DNA of 61,307 bases from DATEBA01 sp035288045 (GTDB taxonomy: Bacteria; Actinomycetota; UBA4738; HRBIN12): NCBI GenBank assembly GCA_035288045.1, contig DATEBA010000075.1, positions 1 through 61,307 of the forward strand, given 5' to 3'. How positions within the stretch are numbered: position 1 is the first letter of the stretch; every line of letters begins with the position of its first letter. This document shows positions 33,054-41,615 of the stretch, in pieces. The notes beneath the pieces are model-generated. The model was not told the origin of the DNA, ran no database searches, and was given only the letters and a program-made list of their open reading frames with translations. Made by a program: the position numbers and the translations under genes.

Positions 33054-33506
33054 TCAGCGGCGGAGGGCGTCGTCCGCGTCGGTCTCGGCCACCCGCCTCC
33101 GGCGATAGTTACGGAGCGCGAAGCGATCGCAGGCGGTCTCGGCTGCCGCCTTCCTGCCCAGACGTTCCTTCAGGTGCCAGTGCATCCACTCGTGCAGGTA
33201 CAGGAACCGAAGGACCTGCCGCTGGGTCCGGAAAGTGACGCCCTCGGTCATCCAGATGAACCGGATCCCCTTCCCCGGGCGGCGGCGTGCCGCGTGGGCG
33301 ACCACCTCTCCGAAGGGGAAGAAGGGCCGTGGGAGCTGGAGCACGATCTCCCGGGCATCGAAGTCCGTCCACGCGGCAAGGTGCGCCCGTTCCCGGTACC
33401 GGAGCGGCTTCACGACGACGCGGTATCCGTTCGCCGGGGGGAGGCCCTCGAGCATCTCTCGGACCCGCCGCGCCGGGAGGTCGTCGATCTCGGAGGCTAT
33501 CCGCAC
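33054..33506 (-). CDS. Small putative metallopeptidase (HExxH protein)
   Basis: 150-residue basic protein with HEWMHWHLKERLG near residue 109, an HExxH zinc motif, followed by a Glu/Asp-containing helix (AAAETACDRFALRNY) that could give the third ligand. The rest, VVVKPLRYRERAHLAAWTDFDAREIVLQLPRPFFPFGEVVAHAARRR, suggests a SprT- or WLM-like minimal metalloprotease fold. GTG 33506 follows GGAGG by about 8 nt, 17 bp after the thiS-thiE stop, so it may be the last gene of the thiamine operon. No signal peptide. Family not certain. Confidence 0.6.
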   Translation of the reverse strand: MRIASEIDDLPARRVREMLEGLPPANGYRVVVKPLRYRERAHLAAWTDFDAREIVLQLPRPFFPFGEVVAHAARRRPGKGIRFIWMTEGVTFRTQRQVLRFLYLHEWMHWHLKERLGRKAAAETACDRFALRNYRRRRVAETDADDALRR

Positions 33507-33523
33507 GGCAGCGTTCCTCCGCC

Positions 33524-34354
33524 TCAGGGGAGCCCGGCCAGCAGCGCGCGGACGGCCCCCGCAGGGTCCGAGGCCTCGGTAACTGCGCGGACGACGACCA
33601 CACGCGTCGCGCCGGCCTCCACCACCTCCGCAAGGTTCGAAGGATCGATCCCCCCGATCGCGAACCAAGGGCGCTCGACCGTTTCCGCCGCCCGCCGGAC
33701 GAGCTCGAGGCCGGTCCCCGGGCGGCCCGGCTTGGTCGGAGTAGCCCAGACCGGCCCGGCGGTGAGGTAGTCCGCCTCGACCGGTGCCCGGTCGTGGTCC
33801 TCGGCCGAGTGACACGACAGCCCTATCAGCGCGTCGGGGCCGAGGATCCCGCGGGCGACGGCCGGCGGGAGATCGTTCTGACCCAGGTGCACGCCGTCGG
33901 CCTCCAGGGCGAGGGCGACGTCGGGGCGGTCGTTCTGGACGAACAGCGCCCCGTGGCGCGCCGTCGCCTCCCTGAAGATCTCGCCCCAGCGCAGGAGATC
34001 TCCCGCCTCCGCGTCCTTCTCGCGGAGCTGCAAGACATCGCATCCGACGTCGAGGATCGCCTCGAGGAACTCCTTCAGATCGCCTCGTCGCCGTCGGGCG
34101 TCGGTCACGACGTAGAGGCGGCTCCGCGCCAGGCGTGCGACGCGGTCGGGGTCCGCACCCCCGGCGACGGCGCGGACGAGCTCGAGCCTGTCGCCCTGCT
34201 CGAGACGGATTTCCCCGTACATCTTGCGCTCCAACGGCTCTCCGTTGCGTTCGACGATCACGAAGCGGGGGTCGAGCCCGACCGCCCGGATCAGTCCCTC
34301 CACGGTCGTCCCGTCCTCCACCGCGCGCGGCTTCCCGTTCGCGACCACGTCCAT
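33524..34354 (-). CDS. ThiS-ThiE fusion (sulfur carrier / thiamine-phosphate synthase)
   Basis: 276-residue fusion. Residues 1-66 are ThiS (VVANGKPRAVEDGTTVEGLIRAVG, VIVERNGEPLERKMYGEIRLEQGDRLELVRAVAGG), ending in the Gly-Gly that free ThiS uses as a thiocarboxylate. ThiE follows at about 75-276: LYVVTDARR, VLQLREKDAEAGDLLR, VQNDRPDVALALEADGVHLGQ, YLTAGPVWATPTKPGRPGTG and AIGGIDPSN. No stop or frameshift separates them. ThiE couples HMP-PP and THZ-P; ThiS donates sulfur to ThiG. With Gly-Gly internal, sulfur loading would need proteolysis or the ThiS part is vestigial. The ATG at 34354 lies 22 bp after the phosphoesterase gene. Confidence 0.88.
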   Translation of the reverse strand: MDVVANGKPRAVEDGTTVEGLIRAVGLDPRFVIVERNGEPLERKMYGEIRLEQGDRLELVRAVAGGADPDRVARLARSRLYVVTDARRRRGDLKEFLEAILDVGCDVLQLREKDAEAGDLLRWGEIFREATARHGALFVQNDRPDVALALEADGVHLGQNDLPPAVARGILGPDALIGLSCHSAEDHDRAPVEADYLTAGPVWATPTKPGRPGTGLELVRRAAETVERPWFAIGGIDPSNLAEVVEAGATRVVVVRAVTEASDPAGAVRALLAGLP

Positions 34355-34376
34355 GCGGCTTCCAGTGTAGGAGCGG

Positions 34377-36767
34377 TCAGCGGATGTAGGTCGTGTCCGC
34401 GGCGACATCATCGAAGGCCACATCGAACGTGCGTCCGTCGACGTGCTCGCCGATCTGCAGCCGGGATACCGGCACAGTGCCCAGCGGGGCCGCTCCGGAG
34501 AGGGCCGAGATCCCAGAGCCGTCCAGCCAGACCTCGATCTCGCCTTCCGAGTCGTTCACGACCACGTGCAGCTGCAGCTCATGCCAGCTCCCCGGCGCGA
34601 TCGCGACCTGGCTCACGACCCTCGTTCGAGCCACCTCGTTCCGCACCGCGAGCTTGCCGGTCGGGCTCAGGTAGACGGACACGACCCCGGACCCGGTTGA
34701 GGTCCGGAAGCGCAGGAGGTTGACGGCGTCGTCCGGGCCTTTGGACACCAGCCGGAACCATGCGCTCCCATGAAGATCCGACTCCTCCGCGCCGAGCCTA
34801 CGGATCGCGTGGGCGGTGTCGTTCACACCCCGCGCGCGTGCCGCGAAGGTCCCCGAGTGAACGAGATCGGTGTCGACGTATAGCTCGTCGATCTTCGTCC
34901 ATCTGGACAGACCACCCGTCTCGAAGTCGTCCGCGAAGATAAGGGGAGGCGTCTCCCCGACCACGACGCCCGGATCCGAGACGTTTCCCGCGGCATCGAG
35001 GGCTCGGACCTTGTACGAGTAGCTCGTGTCGGGAGCGAGGTCGCTGTCGAAGAGCGACGTTGTCGTGGTCGTCCCCACGAGCACGCCGTCCCTCGTCACC
35101 TCGTAGGAGCACACGCCCGTGTCGTCGTCCGACGCTGCCCATAGGATCCGGATGCGGTAGGGATTCACCGGCTCGGCCATGACGTCGCCCGGGATGCTCG
35201 GCGCCGTCACGTCGCTCTCCGCGGGCGTCATCACGGGGGTTGGCGACGAGCGCGCGGAGTTCCCGGCCGCATCGAAGGCCTCCACCTCGTAGGAGTAGGC
35301 CGTCTCGGCGGCGAGGCAGACGTCCGAGTACCCGAGCTCGCCGGGCCCCAGAGTCGCGACCAGCCCGCCGCCCCGATAGACGCGGTAACCATCGACGGCC
35401 ACGTTGTCGGAGGAGGCCGGCCACGAGAGGTCGACCTCATGTGCTCCGGTAACGATCGCCGTCACCTGCGGGGTCGTCGGCGGCTTGTCGTCCACCGCGG
35501 GTGTGCACGAGATCGTCCCGGTGTCGAGCAAGGCGCCGCCCGAACCGAAGAACTCGAACACGGCATGGTCGCTCCACAGCTCGAGGCGGAGCGCGCCGAA
35601 CCCCGAATCGATGCCTTTCGCGGCCCTGTCGTCGGTCTGGGTGAACGGGTAGCGGTAGTGACCTCCGGTTCCGACGATGAACGACGTCACGCCCTGCGGA
35701 TCGTAGGCCCCGCCTTCATCCAGCGGCTTCCAGCGCACGTAGTTGTGCTCGTGCGCGGAGAGAGAGACATCGACGCCGCCATCGGCGAGCAGCTCCCATA
35801 TTGGCCACATCCAGCTCGCGCCGCTCCGGGAGAGGGTGAACAGGGAGTGGTGGTAGAAGGCGAGCGCGCAGTCGCTGTCGTCCCGCCAAAGATCATTGGC
35901 CAGCCACTCGTACTGGGGCGATCCGAGCTCCGTCGGCACCTCCTCGCCGTTGGAGTTCACAGTCACGATGTGCCACCCGCCGGCGTCGAAGCTGTAGAAC
36001 TTCCGCGGTCCCTCCCAGTAGTCGAAGTACCCGTCGGCGCGGGGGGTCTCGTACTCGTGGTTGCCCGGCGCGGGGTTGGTGATGTCGTCGAAGCGCCCCC
36101 ACCGCGAGTCGTCCGACCAGTTCACGAACTCCGTGTAGGTGCCCCTCTCGTACACGTCGCCGAGGTAGAGGACCAGATCGGGGTCCCACGAGTCGATCAG
36201 CCCGATGACGTCGTCCGCGAAACTCCGACCGTCGACGCCATCACCGACCGAGGCAACGACGAGCGGCTCGCCGGGTCCGGGGTCGGCCGTGCGGGGCACG
36301 AAGGTCTTCGCCCGCGGCGGCGGCTCCGTGACCCCGTTAGCGAAGCCCACGGTGACCACTGCGGCTTCCGATGTGAACGTGCCGCTGCTCCAATCCACCT
36401 TCGCCTGCGCGGACAGCGCGCGGTCTGGATCGTCCACCCAGCGCTCCGTCGGGAGCAGGAACGTGAACGGCGGCTGCGAGTCGGTGAGCAGGTACCTGTC
36501 GTCGAGCGAGTAGACGACCGCTCGCGCGTCGCGGCCGTCGGAGGTGGTGACCGACGTCGTGACGGGAACGGTGCCGCTGAGAACGGCCCCCTCGGACGGT
36601 GCGGTGATGCAGACGGTCACCTTGAACCCGGCGCCCTGCGGACCGCTCCTGGCGCAATGGCTGTGCGCACCGGACGTGCTCGACAGGACCGGCACGAGGA
36701 GCACCGGCACGAGCACGAGGAGCGCGAGTAACCGCGAGAGCGCCTGCCGCATCAGCGTTGGACACAT
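34377..36767 (-). CDS. Secreted metallophosphoesterase with Ig-like, FN3 and lectin-like domains
   Basis: 796 residues. Signal peptide (LSRLLALLVLVPVLLVPVLSSTSGAHS); Ig-like domain (about 50-140, ITAPSEGAVLSGTVPVTTS); calcineurin-type phosphoesterase (about 165-435) with VVASVGDG, LYLGDVYERG, PGNHEYE, FYHHSLFT and SAHEHNYVRW, all metal-ligand motifs; two FN3 domains (about 445-535 and 545-640); and a C-terminal concanavalin-like domain (about 645-796). This order resembles purple-acid-phosphatase-like extracellular enzymes. It sits between thiH (40 bp) and thiS-thiE (22 bp) on the same strand, so it is probably in the TPP-riboswitch operon. A salvage role on thiamine phosphates is inference. 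Confidence 0.87.
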   Translation of the reverse strand: MCPTLMRQALSRLLALLVLVPVLLVPVLSSTSGAHSHCARSGPQGAGFKVTVCITAPSEGAVLSGTVPVTTSVTTSDGRDARAVVYSLDDRYLLTDSQPPFTFLLPTERWVDDPDRALSAQAKVDWSSGTFTSEAAVVTVGFANGVTEPPPRAKTFVPRTADPGPGEPLVVASVGDGVDGRSFADDVIGLIDSWDPDLVLYLGDVYERGTYTEFVNWSDDSRWGRFDDITNPAPGNHEYETPRADGYFDYWEGPRKFYSFDAGGWHIVTVNSNGEEVPTELGSPQYEWLANDLWRDDSDCALAFYHHSLFTLSRSGASWMWPIWELLADGGVDVSLSAHEHNYVRWKPLDEGGAYDPQGVTSFIVGTGGHYRYPFTQTDDRAAKGIDSGFGALRLELWSDHAVFEFFGSGGALLDTGTISCTPAVDDKPPTTPQVTAIVTGAHEVDLSWPASSDNVAVDGYRVYRGGGLVATLGPGELGYSDVCLAAETAYSYEVEAFDAAGNSARSSPTPVMTPAESDVTAPSIPGDVMAEPVNPYRIRILWAASDDDTGVCSYEVTRDGVLVGTTTTTSLFDSDLAPDTSYSYKVRALDAAGNVSDPGVVVGETPPLIFADDFETGGLSRWTKIDELYVDTDLVHSGTFAARARGVNDTAHAIRRLGAEESDLHGSAWFRLVSKGPDDAVNLLRFRTSTGSGVVSVYLSPTGKLAVRNEVARTRVVSQVAIAPGSWHELQLHVVVNDSEGEIEVWLDGSGISALSGAAPLGTVPVSRLQIGEHVDGRTFDVAFDDVAADTTYIR

Positions 36768-36807
36768 GCTATGGAACCCGCGGCCACGGGGACAACGAGC
36801 GGAGGGC

Positions 36808-38025
36808 CTATCCCGGGCCTGCTAGTGAGGTCGCCACGCGCGGCGTCACCCTCGCCCAGTCCTCCCAGACAGGGTCGTAGCCGAGCTCGCGCAGCCTGGC
36901 AGCCACGTCGCCCGGCGAGCGGAGGTCGGCTATCTCGAACTGCCCAGCCGCTTCCTCGGGGTGCTCGTAGCCACCCGGCTCGGTATGCGAGCCGGCCGAT
37001 ACGTGGGTGATCCCGATCCGCATGAGGCCGTCCCGGAGCTCGGGGACCTCGCGCGTGGAGAGCACGAGGCCGGCGTCCGGGAGGAACAGCCGGAGCGCGC
37101 AGACGAGCTGCGCGAGCTCCTGGTCCGAGATCAACGAGGTCGGCCGGTATCCCGCGGCGCTCGGCCGCATCCGCGGAACCGACACCGTCACCTGGGACCG
37201 CCAGTACCGCTTCATCAGGAACCGGGCGTGAGCGGCCACCGCGATCGCCTCCTCGCGCCAGCTCTCGTGCAGCCCGAAGAGCGCGCCGATCCCGACCCGG
37301 CGCATGCCGGCCCGTGCCGCGCGCTCGGGCCCTAGGAGCCGCCACCGATACCGGCGCTTGCGGCCGGCGAGATGGACCTTCGCGTACGAGCCGAGGTCAT
37401 AGGTCTCCTGATAGATGACGACGCCCTCGCACCCGGCCTCGTACAGGCGCCGGTACTCGCCCTCGCTCCAGACCTGGACCTCGACGGCGAGCTGGGGCAC
37501 CTCCCTCGCGAGGAGCCGGATGCGCTCCTCGAGGAAGGGCACACCGGTCTGTCGCTCGTGCTCCCCTGTGAGTAGAAGGATCGAGCGGAAACCCTGCCGG
37601 AGCAGGTGCCGGGCCTCCCCTAGGGTCTCCTCCGGCGAGAGGGTCTTCCGGGCGATGGGCAACTCGCGCGCGAAGCCGCAGTAGGCGCAGGTGGACAAGC
37701 ACTCGTTCGAGAGGTAGAGCGGCGCGTACATCCGCATCGTCCTGCCGAACCGGGCGACGGTGAGCCGATGCGAGGCGCGCGCGAGCTCCTCCAATCGCTC
37801 CCCCGCCGCCGGCGAGAGAAGGGCCGCGAAGTCCTCCAGCGTTCGGTCGAACGGGCTCGCCACGAGCGCTCTGTCCACCCGCGCTGATGGCGAGCCGGCC
37901 ACCTCCAGCAGCAGCCCCATCGGTAGCCGCGGCAGCTCGTCGGCGAACGTCACGCCCGGGTACGGCGGGAGGAAGCCGTCGGAGTCCTCGTCCGGAGAGC
38001 GCGTGCGCCCGAACCGGACGCTCAC
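36808..38025 (-). CDS. thiH: 2-iminoacetate synthase ThiH (radical SAM)
   Basis: 405-residue radical SAM enzyme that cleaves tyrosine to p-cresol and dehydroglycine for thiazole formation. The cluster motif C-x3-C-x2-C is in YLSNECLSTCAYCGFAREL (about 112); GEARHLLRQGFRSILLLTGEH, VEVQVWSEGEYRRLYEAGCEGVVIYQETYD-type segments and VTVSVPRMRPSAAGY are ThiH-specific, separating it from CofH/BioB. GTG 38025 overlaps the thiG stop (GTGA), so the two are translationally coupled. Use of ThiH rather than the oxidase ThiO fits low-oxygen metabolism. No ThiF or ThiI is in the window. Confidence 0.93.
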   Translation of the reverse strand: MSVRFGRTRSPDEDSDGFLPPYPGVTFADELPRLPMGLLLEVAGSPSARVDRALVASPFDRTLEDFAALLSPAAGERLEELARASHRLTVARFGRTMRMYAPLYLSNECLSTCAYCGFARELPIARKTLSPEETLGEARHLLRQGFRSILLLTGEHERQTGVPFLEERIRLLAREVPQLAVEVQVWSEGEYRRLYEAGCEGVVIYQETYDLGSYAKVHLAGRKRRYRWRLLGPERAARAGMRRVGIGALFGLHESWREEAIAVAAHARFLMKRYWRSQVTVSVPRMRPSAAGYRPTSLISDQELAQLVCALRLFLPDAGLVLSTREVPELRDGLMRIGITHVSAGSHTEPGGYEHPEEAAGQFEIADLRSPGDVAARLRELGYDPVWEDWARVTPRVATSLAGPG

Positions 38026-38816
38026 GATCGAGCCTCCTCCTCCAGGAAGCCGGTGAGCGGGCTCGAGGCCTCCGCGCGGTCTAGCTCCGGTGGCCGTCCT
38101 GCGAGGAATGCTCGCCGGCCGGCCTCGACTCCCAGCCCGAACGCCCGCGCCATCTCCACGGGGTCCTCCGCCACAGCGATCGCGGTGTTCACGAGCACGG
38201 CATCCACGCCCATCTCCATCGCCTCCGAAGCGTGCGAGGGCCGTCCCAGCCCAGCGTCGACGACGACCGGCACGTTGGACTGCTCGACGATGATCTGCAC
38301 CGCCTCTCGCGTGCGAACGCCCCGGTTCGAGCCGATCCACGATCCGAGCGGCATCACGGTCGCGCACCCGGCCTCCTCCAGGCGCTTGGCGAGCACCGGG
38401 TCGGCGTTCATGTACGGCAGGACCGTGAAGCCGTCGGCGACCAGAGCCTCGGCCGCCGCGAGCGTCTCGACCGGGTCGGGCAGCAGGTAACGGGGCTCCG
38501 GGGTCACCTCGAGCTTGACCCACGCAGGCATCCCCGCGGACCGCGCCAACCTCGCGATCCGAACGGCCTCGTCCGCGGTCATCGCGCCAGAGGTGTTGGG
38601 CAGCAACAGGTACCGTTCGGGATCTATGAACTCGAGGATGTCGGGGCCGCCGGTCGCCTCGAGGTCGACGCGCCGCAGCGCGACGGTCACGATCTCGGTC
38701 CCACTTGCGGCGAGCGCGTCGCGCATAGTCCCGGACGAGCCGAACTTGCCGGTTCCCACGATCAGTCGCGAACCGAAGCTCCGGCCAGCGATCATCAGGG
38801 GATCGTCGTCGCTCAT
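38022..38816 (-). CDS. thiG: Thiazole synthase ThiG
   Basis: 264-residue TIM-barrel enzyme that builds the thiazole ring from deoxyxylulose phosphate, dehydroglycine and ThiS-bound sulfur. The Schiff-base lysine is in MPAWVKLEVTPEPRYLLPDP; other signatures are SRLIVGTGKFGS, LLPNTSGAMTADEAVR, GFTVLPYMNADPVLAKRLEE, VMPLGSWIGSNRG and VVVDAGLGRPSHASEAMEMG with DAVLVNTAIA. The ATG at 38816 is directly downstream of a TPP riboswitch; GGAGGG is about 6 nt before it. First gene of the operon thiG-thiH-phosphoesterase-thiSE. Confidence 0.96.
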   Translation of the reverse strand: MSDDDPLMIAGRSFGSRLIVGTGKFGSSGTMRDALAASGTEIVTVALRRVDLEATGGPDILEFIDPERYLLLPNTSGAMTADEAVRIARLARSAGMPAWVKLEVTPEPRYLLPDPVETLAAAEALVADGFTVLPYMNADPVLAKRLEEAGCATVMPLGSWIGSNRGVRTREAVQIIVEQSNVPVVVDAGLGRPSHASEAMEMGVDAVLVNTAIAVAEDPVEMARAFGLGVEAGRRAFLAGRPPELDRAEASSPLTGFLEEEARS

Positions 38817-38821
38817 CGCTC

Positions 38822-38911
38822 TCCCTCCGCCGGCATTACCCGGGTCAGGTTCGTCGGGTCGCGGGCGCCGCCGTCCCGCCTCTCAGCCCGGTTGCCCCGA
38901 GCTCCCCGCCA
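38822..38911 (-). ncRNA. TPP (THI-box) riboswitch
   Basis: On the minus strand the conserved blocks occur in order: GGGGAGC, then GGGCTGAGAGG (pyrimidine-sensing arm), then ACCTGACCCGGGTAATGCC (pyrophosphate-sensing arm), closed by GCCGGCGGAGGG. The 3' strand of P1 runs into the thiG Shine-Dalgarno GGAGGG, with no terminator between, so TPP binding probably blocks translation. Cis-regulation of the thiG operon by thiamine pyrophosphate is established for this family. Confidence 0.95.
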
Positions 38912-38917
38912 CTACCC

Positions 38918-38923
38918 AGTATA
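38918..38923 (-). promoter_or_regulatory. Candidate -10 (TATACT) for the thiG operon
   Basis: TATACT lies 7 nt before the first aptamer base, so transcription would begin at the riboswitch. No clear -35 is seen, and the upstream region is the end of the neighbouring membrane-protein gene. Confidence 0.5.
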
Positions 38924-38935
38924 GGTGCAGGGAGT

Positions 38936-39655
38936 TCAGCGGCCGCGCGCGAACTGCCCCCGCGCCGCCGCCAGCTCGCGGCGGACCTTCATCCAGTCGC
39001 TCGTCTTCGTCGAGAACCTGACGTCGGTCGCGATCTGAACGAGGCCCAGCCCCAGCACCGGCCAGAACGCCCACGCGGGTGCGTTCGACCCCGGGATGAA
39101 GCCCAGCACCGCGAACGGCGCGGCCTTCGTCGCGAGCGCGCCGGACGCGTGCATCCAGGCTCGAAGCGCCGGCTCCGCTCGCAGGTACGTGGCGAAGTCG
39201 GTCTTGATGCCCGGGCGCGGAGGGAACTGCTTCTTGAAGAAGTACGCGATGAACCTGATGCCGACCCATCGCCCGACGAGCCAGTGCGCGAGGTCGTGCA
39301 CCGAGACCGACCACGCTCCCGCGGCGACCAGGAACGCGATACCGGAGAGGGTCTCGTCGCCGGCGCGGCGTCCCACGACGACAGCTAGTCCCCCGAACGC
39401 AAGCCCGAGCACGAGAACCGCGTTCCCGAGCCACACGGGGAACCGCATGCGCACGCGCCGCTCGAAGAGCTTCCGGTCGATCCGGCCCACCTGTTCGGCC
39501 CAATGCTGCGACAGCGCGAACTCCGCCTTGACCTGCCGGAGCAGCCGCCAGTATCCGAGTCTACCGACGCGGAGGTCTCCGGCGTCCAGCGAGGCCTCTA
39601 TCCGCGCGAAAGCGTCCTGGAACTCCTCGTCGACCTCAGGCTCATCTTCCGCCAC
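38936..39655 (-). CDS. Polytopic membrane protein with HDLAH motif
   Basis: 239 residues. A soluble acidic N-terminal region (about 1-70) precedes four to five helices (WLGNAVLVLGLAFGGLAVVVG, TLSGIAFLVAAGAWSVSVHDLAHWLVGRWVG, AAPFAVLGFIPG, AFWPVLGLGLVQIA). HDLAHW is an HxxxH variant of the site-2-protease HExxH zinc motif with Asp for Glu, and it is placed inside a helix as in M50 enzymes. No NPDG-type second motif was identified. Whether it is an active intramembrane protease is open. Divergent from pknB by 123 bp. Confidence 0.55.
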   Translation of the reverse strand: MAEDEPEVDEEFQDAFARIEASLDAGDLRVGRLGYWRLLRQVKAEFALSQHWAEQVGRIDRKLFERRVRMRFPVWLGNAVLVLGLAFGGLAVVVGRRAGDETLSGIAFLVAAGAWSVSVHDLAHWLVGRWVGIRFIAYFFKKQFPPRPGIKTDFATYLRAEPALRAWMHASGALATKAAPFAVLGFIPGSNAPAWAFWPVLGLGLVQIATDVRFSTKTSDWMKVRRELAAARGQFARGR

Positions 39656-39778
39656 CTGCGCTTATTCCTCCAGTACCATGAGCCCGGACGCGCCCCCGGC
39701 CCCTGCCGAGCCCGAACGGGAGGCATCGCCACGTCCAGCACGATCCCTAGGGGAACGACCCGCTCCCCGGACCCCAGT

Positions 39779-41611
39779 ATGACCCTGACCACCCTCGACG
39801 GCAGGTACCACGTCGTCGAGCGGGTGGCATCGGGCGGCATGGGCGAGGTCTACCGCGCCCACGATGCCGTCCTCGCGCGCGAGGTCGCGATCAAGGTCCT
39901 CCACCGTAGCCTCGCAGGTGACCCCGGCTTCGTCGAGCGCTTCCGCCGCGAGGCGCGTGCCGCGGCCGGCCTCACGCATCCGAACATAGTCGCCGTCTAC
40001 GACTGGGGCGCGGTCGAGGGCATCTACTTCATGATCATGCAGTTCGTCAGGGGAGCCTCGCTCCGCGAGATCCTGAACGCCAACGGGCGCCTAGAGCCCG
40101 CCCAGGCGGCCGACGTCCTCCTCCAGGTCCTCTCGGCCCTCGAGCACGCGCACCGCCAGGGCATCGTCCACCGGGACATGAAGCCGGAGAACGTGATCGT
40201 GGATCACGAGGGCAGGGCGCTCGTCGCTGACTTCGGGCTCGCGCGCGCGTACGCCGACGCGCGGGCGACGCAGGTCGGAACCGTGACCGGCACCGCTCAG
40301 TACCTCGCGCCCGAGCAGATCCGCGGCGAGCCGGCCGACCCGCGCAGCGACCTGTACTCCCTGGGCGTCCTCGCGTACGAGGTCCTCACCGGCCGCCTGC
40401 CGTTCTCCGGCGAGACGGCCATGGCTATCGCCTACAAGCACCTCTCGGAGCGGGTGCCGCCGCCCTCGAAGGCCGCGCCCGGGATCTCCAAGGGCCTCGA
40501 CGGCTGGGTGCTCTCGGCGACCGAACGCGACCGCGAGCTCCGCCCCGAGTCGGCCGCGGAGATGCGGCGGGACCTCCAGAACGAAGAGCGATCGCTCCCT
40601 CCGGCGAGGCCGATCGGCGAGCTGGTCGAGGCCGCGCGCGGCCCGCTCCCCGACGGCCAGGGCCCCGAGCACGCGGAGACGATCACGATCCCCCGCAAGG
40701 AGAAGAAGCGGGAAGAGCGCAGGCGAACCGGCCGCCGCGTGCTCGGGGCGCTCGTGGCGATCCTGGCTCTCGCCGGCGCCGCTTGGGCGGCCTGGACATT
40801 CGCGATCCCGCACTCGGTGACCGTCCCCCAGCTGGTCGGCACGCCAGTCGACGAGGCCCGCGCACGGCTGATCGACCTCGGGCTCACCGTGCGCATGGGT
40901 GAGGGCGAGTTTTCGCTGGACGTTCGGGCCGGCCACGTGGTGTCGGTCGATCCCGTGGCGGACACCGAGCTGGAGGAGGGGGCGAAGGTCACCCTGGTGT
41001 CCTCGCTCGGCCCCCGGCCGATCGAGATCCCGAGGCTGACGGGCATGACCAGGAAGAAGGCGGACGAGACCCTCGGCTCTGTCGGGCTCCTCCTAGGTGA
41101 GGTCCGTCGCGAGTTCCACGAGACTATCCGGGAGGGTCGAGTCACCCGGCAGAAACCGGCGCCCTCCAAGGGGACCGCGCCCGAGGGTAGCGAGATCGAC
41201 GTTTGGATGAGCAAGGGACCGCCGCCGGTCGAGGTGCCCACGGTGACGGATCTCTCAGAGGGCGCTGCGCTCACGGCCCTCACGGCGCTCGATCTCGAGG
41301 GTAGGATCCGCCGCGAGTTCTCCAACCGGATCGACGAAGGCTACGTGATCTCGCAGGAGCCCAAGGCCGAGGACGTAGTCGATCAGGGAACAGGCGTGAC
41401 GATCGTCGTCTCCAAGGGCCCCGAGGCGTTCCCGGTCGACACCTACATCGGGCTCTCCGAGGCGGCGGCCGTCGCGGCGGTCGAGGCCGACGGCCTCGTT
41501 CCGAGGGTCCAGCAGGTCCCCAGCGGCGTGAGCGGTACGGTCGTGGGTCAGTCGCCGGAGCCCGGCACCACGGTACGGGCCGGAGACACGATCACGATCT
41601 TCGTGGCGTAG
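39779..41611 (+). CDS. pknB: Serine/threonine protein kinase PknB with four PASTA domains
   Basis: 610-residue receptor kinase. Kinase domain about residues 10-265: GGMGEV glycine loop, VAIKVL lysine, HRDMKPENV catalytic loop, DFGLA metal loop, GTAQYLAPEQ activation segment and DLYSLGVLAYEVLTGRLPF. A basic juxtamembrane stretch (PRKEKKREERRRTGRR), one transmembrane helix (VLGALVAILALAGAAWAAWTF, about 325-345), then four extracellular PASTA repeats (from SVTVPQLVGTPVDEARARL to the end). PASTA binds peptidoglycan fragments; in Actinobacteria this kinase controls cell-wall growth. No SD is visible before the ATG at 39779, and the genes for PstP or RodA do not adjoin. Confidence 0.95.
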   Translation: MTLTTLDGRYHVVERVASGGMGEVYRAHDAVLAREVAIKVLHRSLAGDPGFVERFRREARAAAGLTHPNIVAVYDWGAVEGIYFMIMQFVRGASLREILNANGRLEPAQAADVLLQVLSALEHAHRQGIVHRDMKPENVIVDHEGRALVADFGLARAYADARATQVGTVTGTAQYLAPEQIRGEPADPRSDLYSLGVLAYEVLTGRLPFSGETAMAIAYKHLSERVPPPSKAAPGISKGLDGWVLSATERDRELRPESAAEMRRDLQNEERSLPPARPIGELVEAARGPLPDGQGPEHAETITIPRKEKKREERRRTGRRVLGALVAILALAGAAWAAWTFAIPHSVTVPQLVGTPVDEARARLIDLGLTVRMGEGEFSLDVRAGHVVSVDPVADTELEEGAKVTLVSSLGPRPIEIPRLTGMTRKKADETLGSVGLLLGEVRREFHETIREGRVTRQKPAPSKGTAPEGSEIDVWMSKGPPPVEVPTVTDLSEGAALTALTALDLEGRIRREFSNRIDEGYVISQEPKAEDVVDQGTGVTIVVSKGPEAFPVDTYIGLSEAAAVAAVEADGLVPRVQQVPSGVSGTVVGQSPEPGTTVRAGDTITIFVA

Positions 41612-41615
41612 GGGA

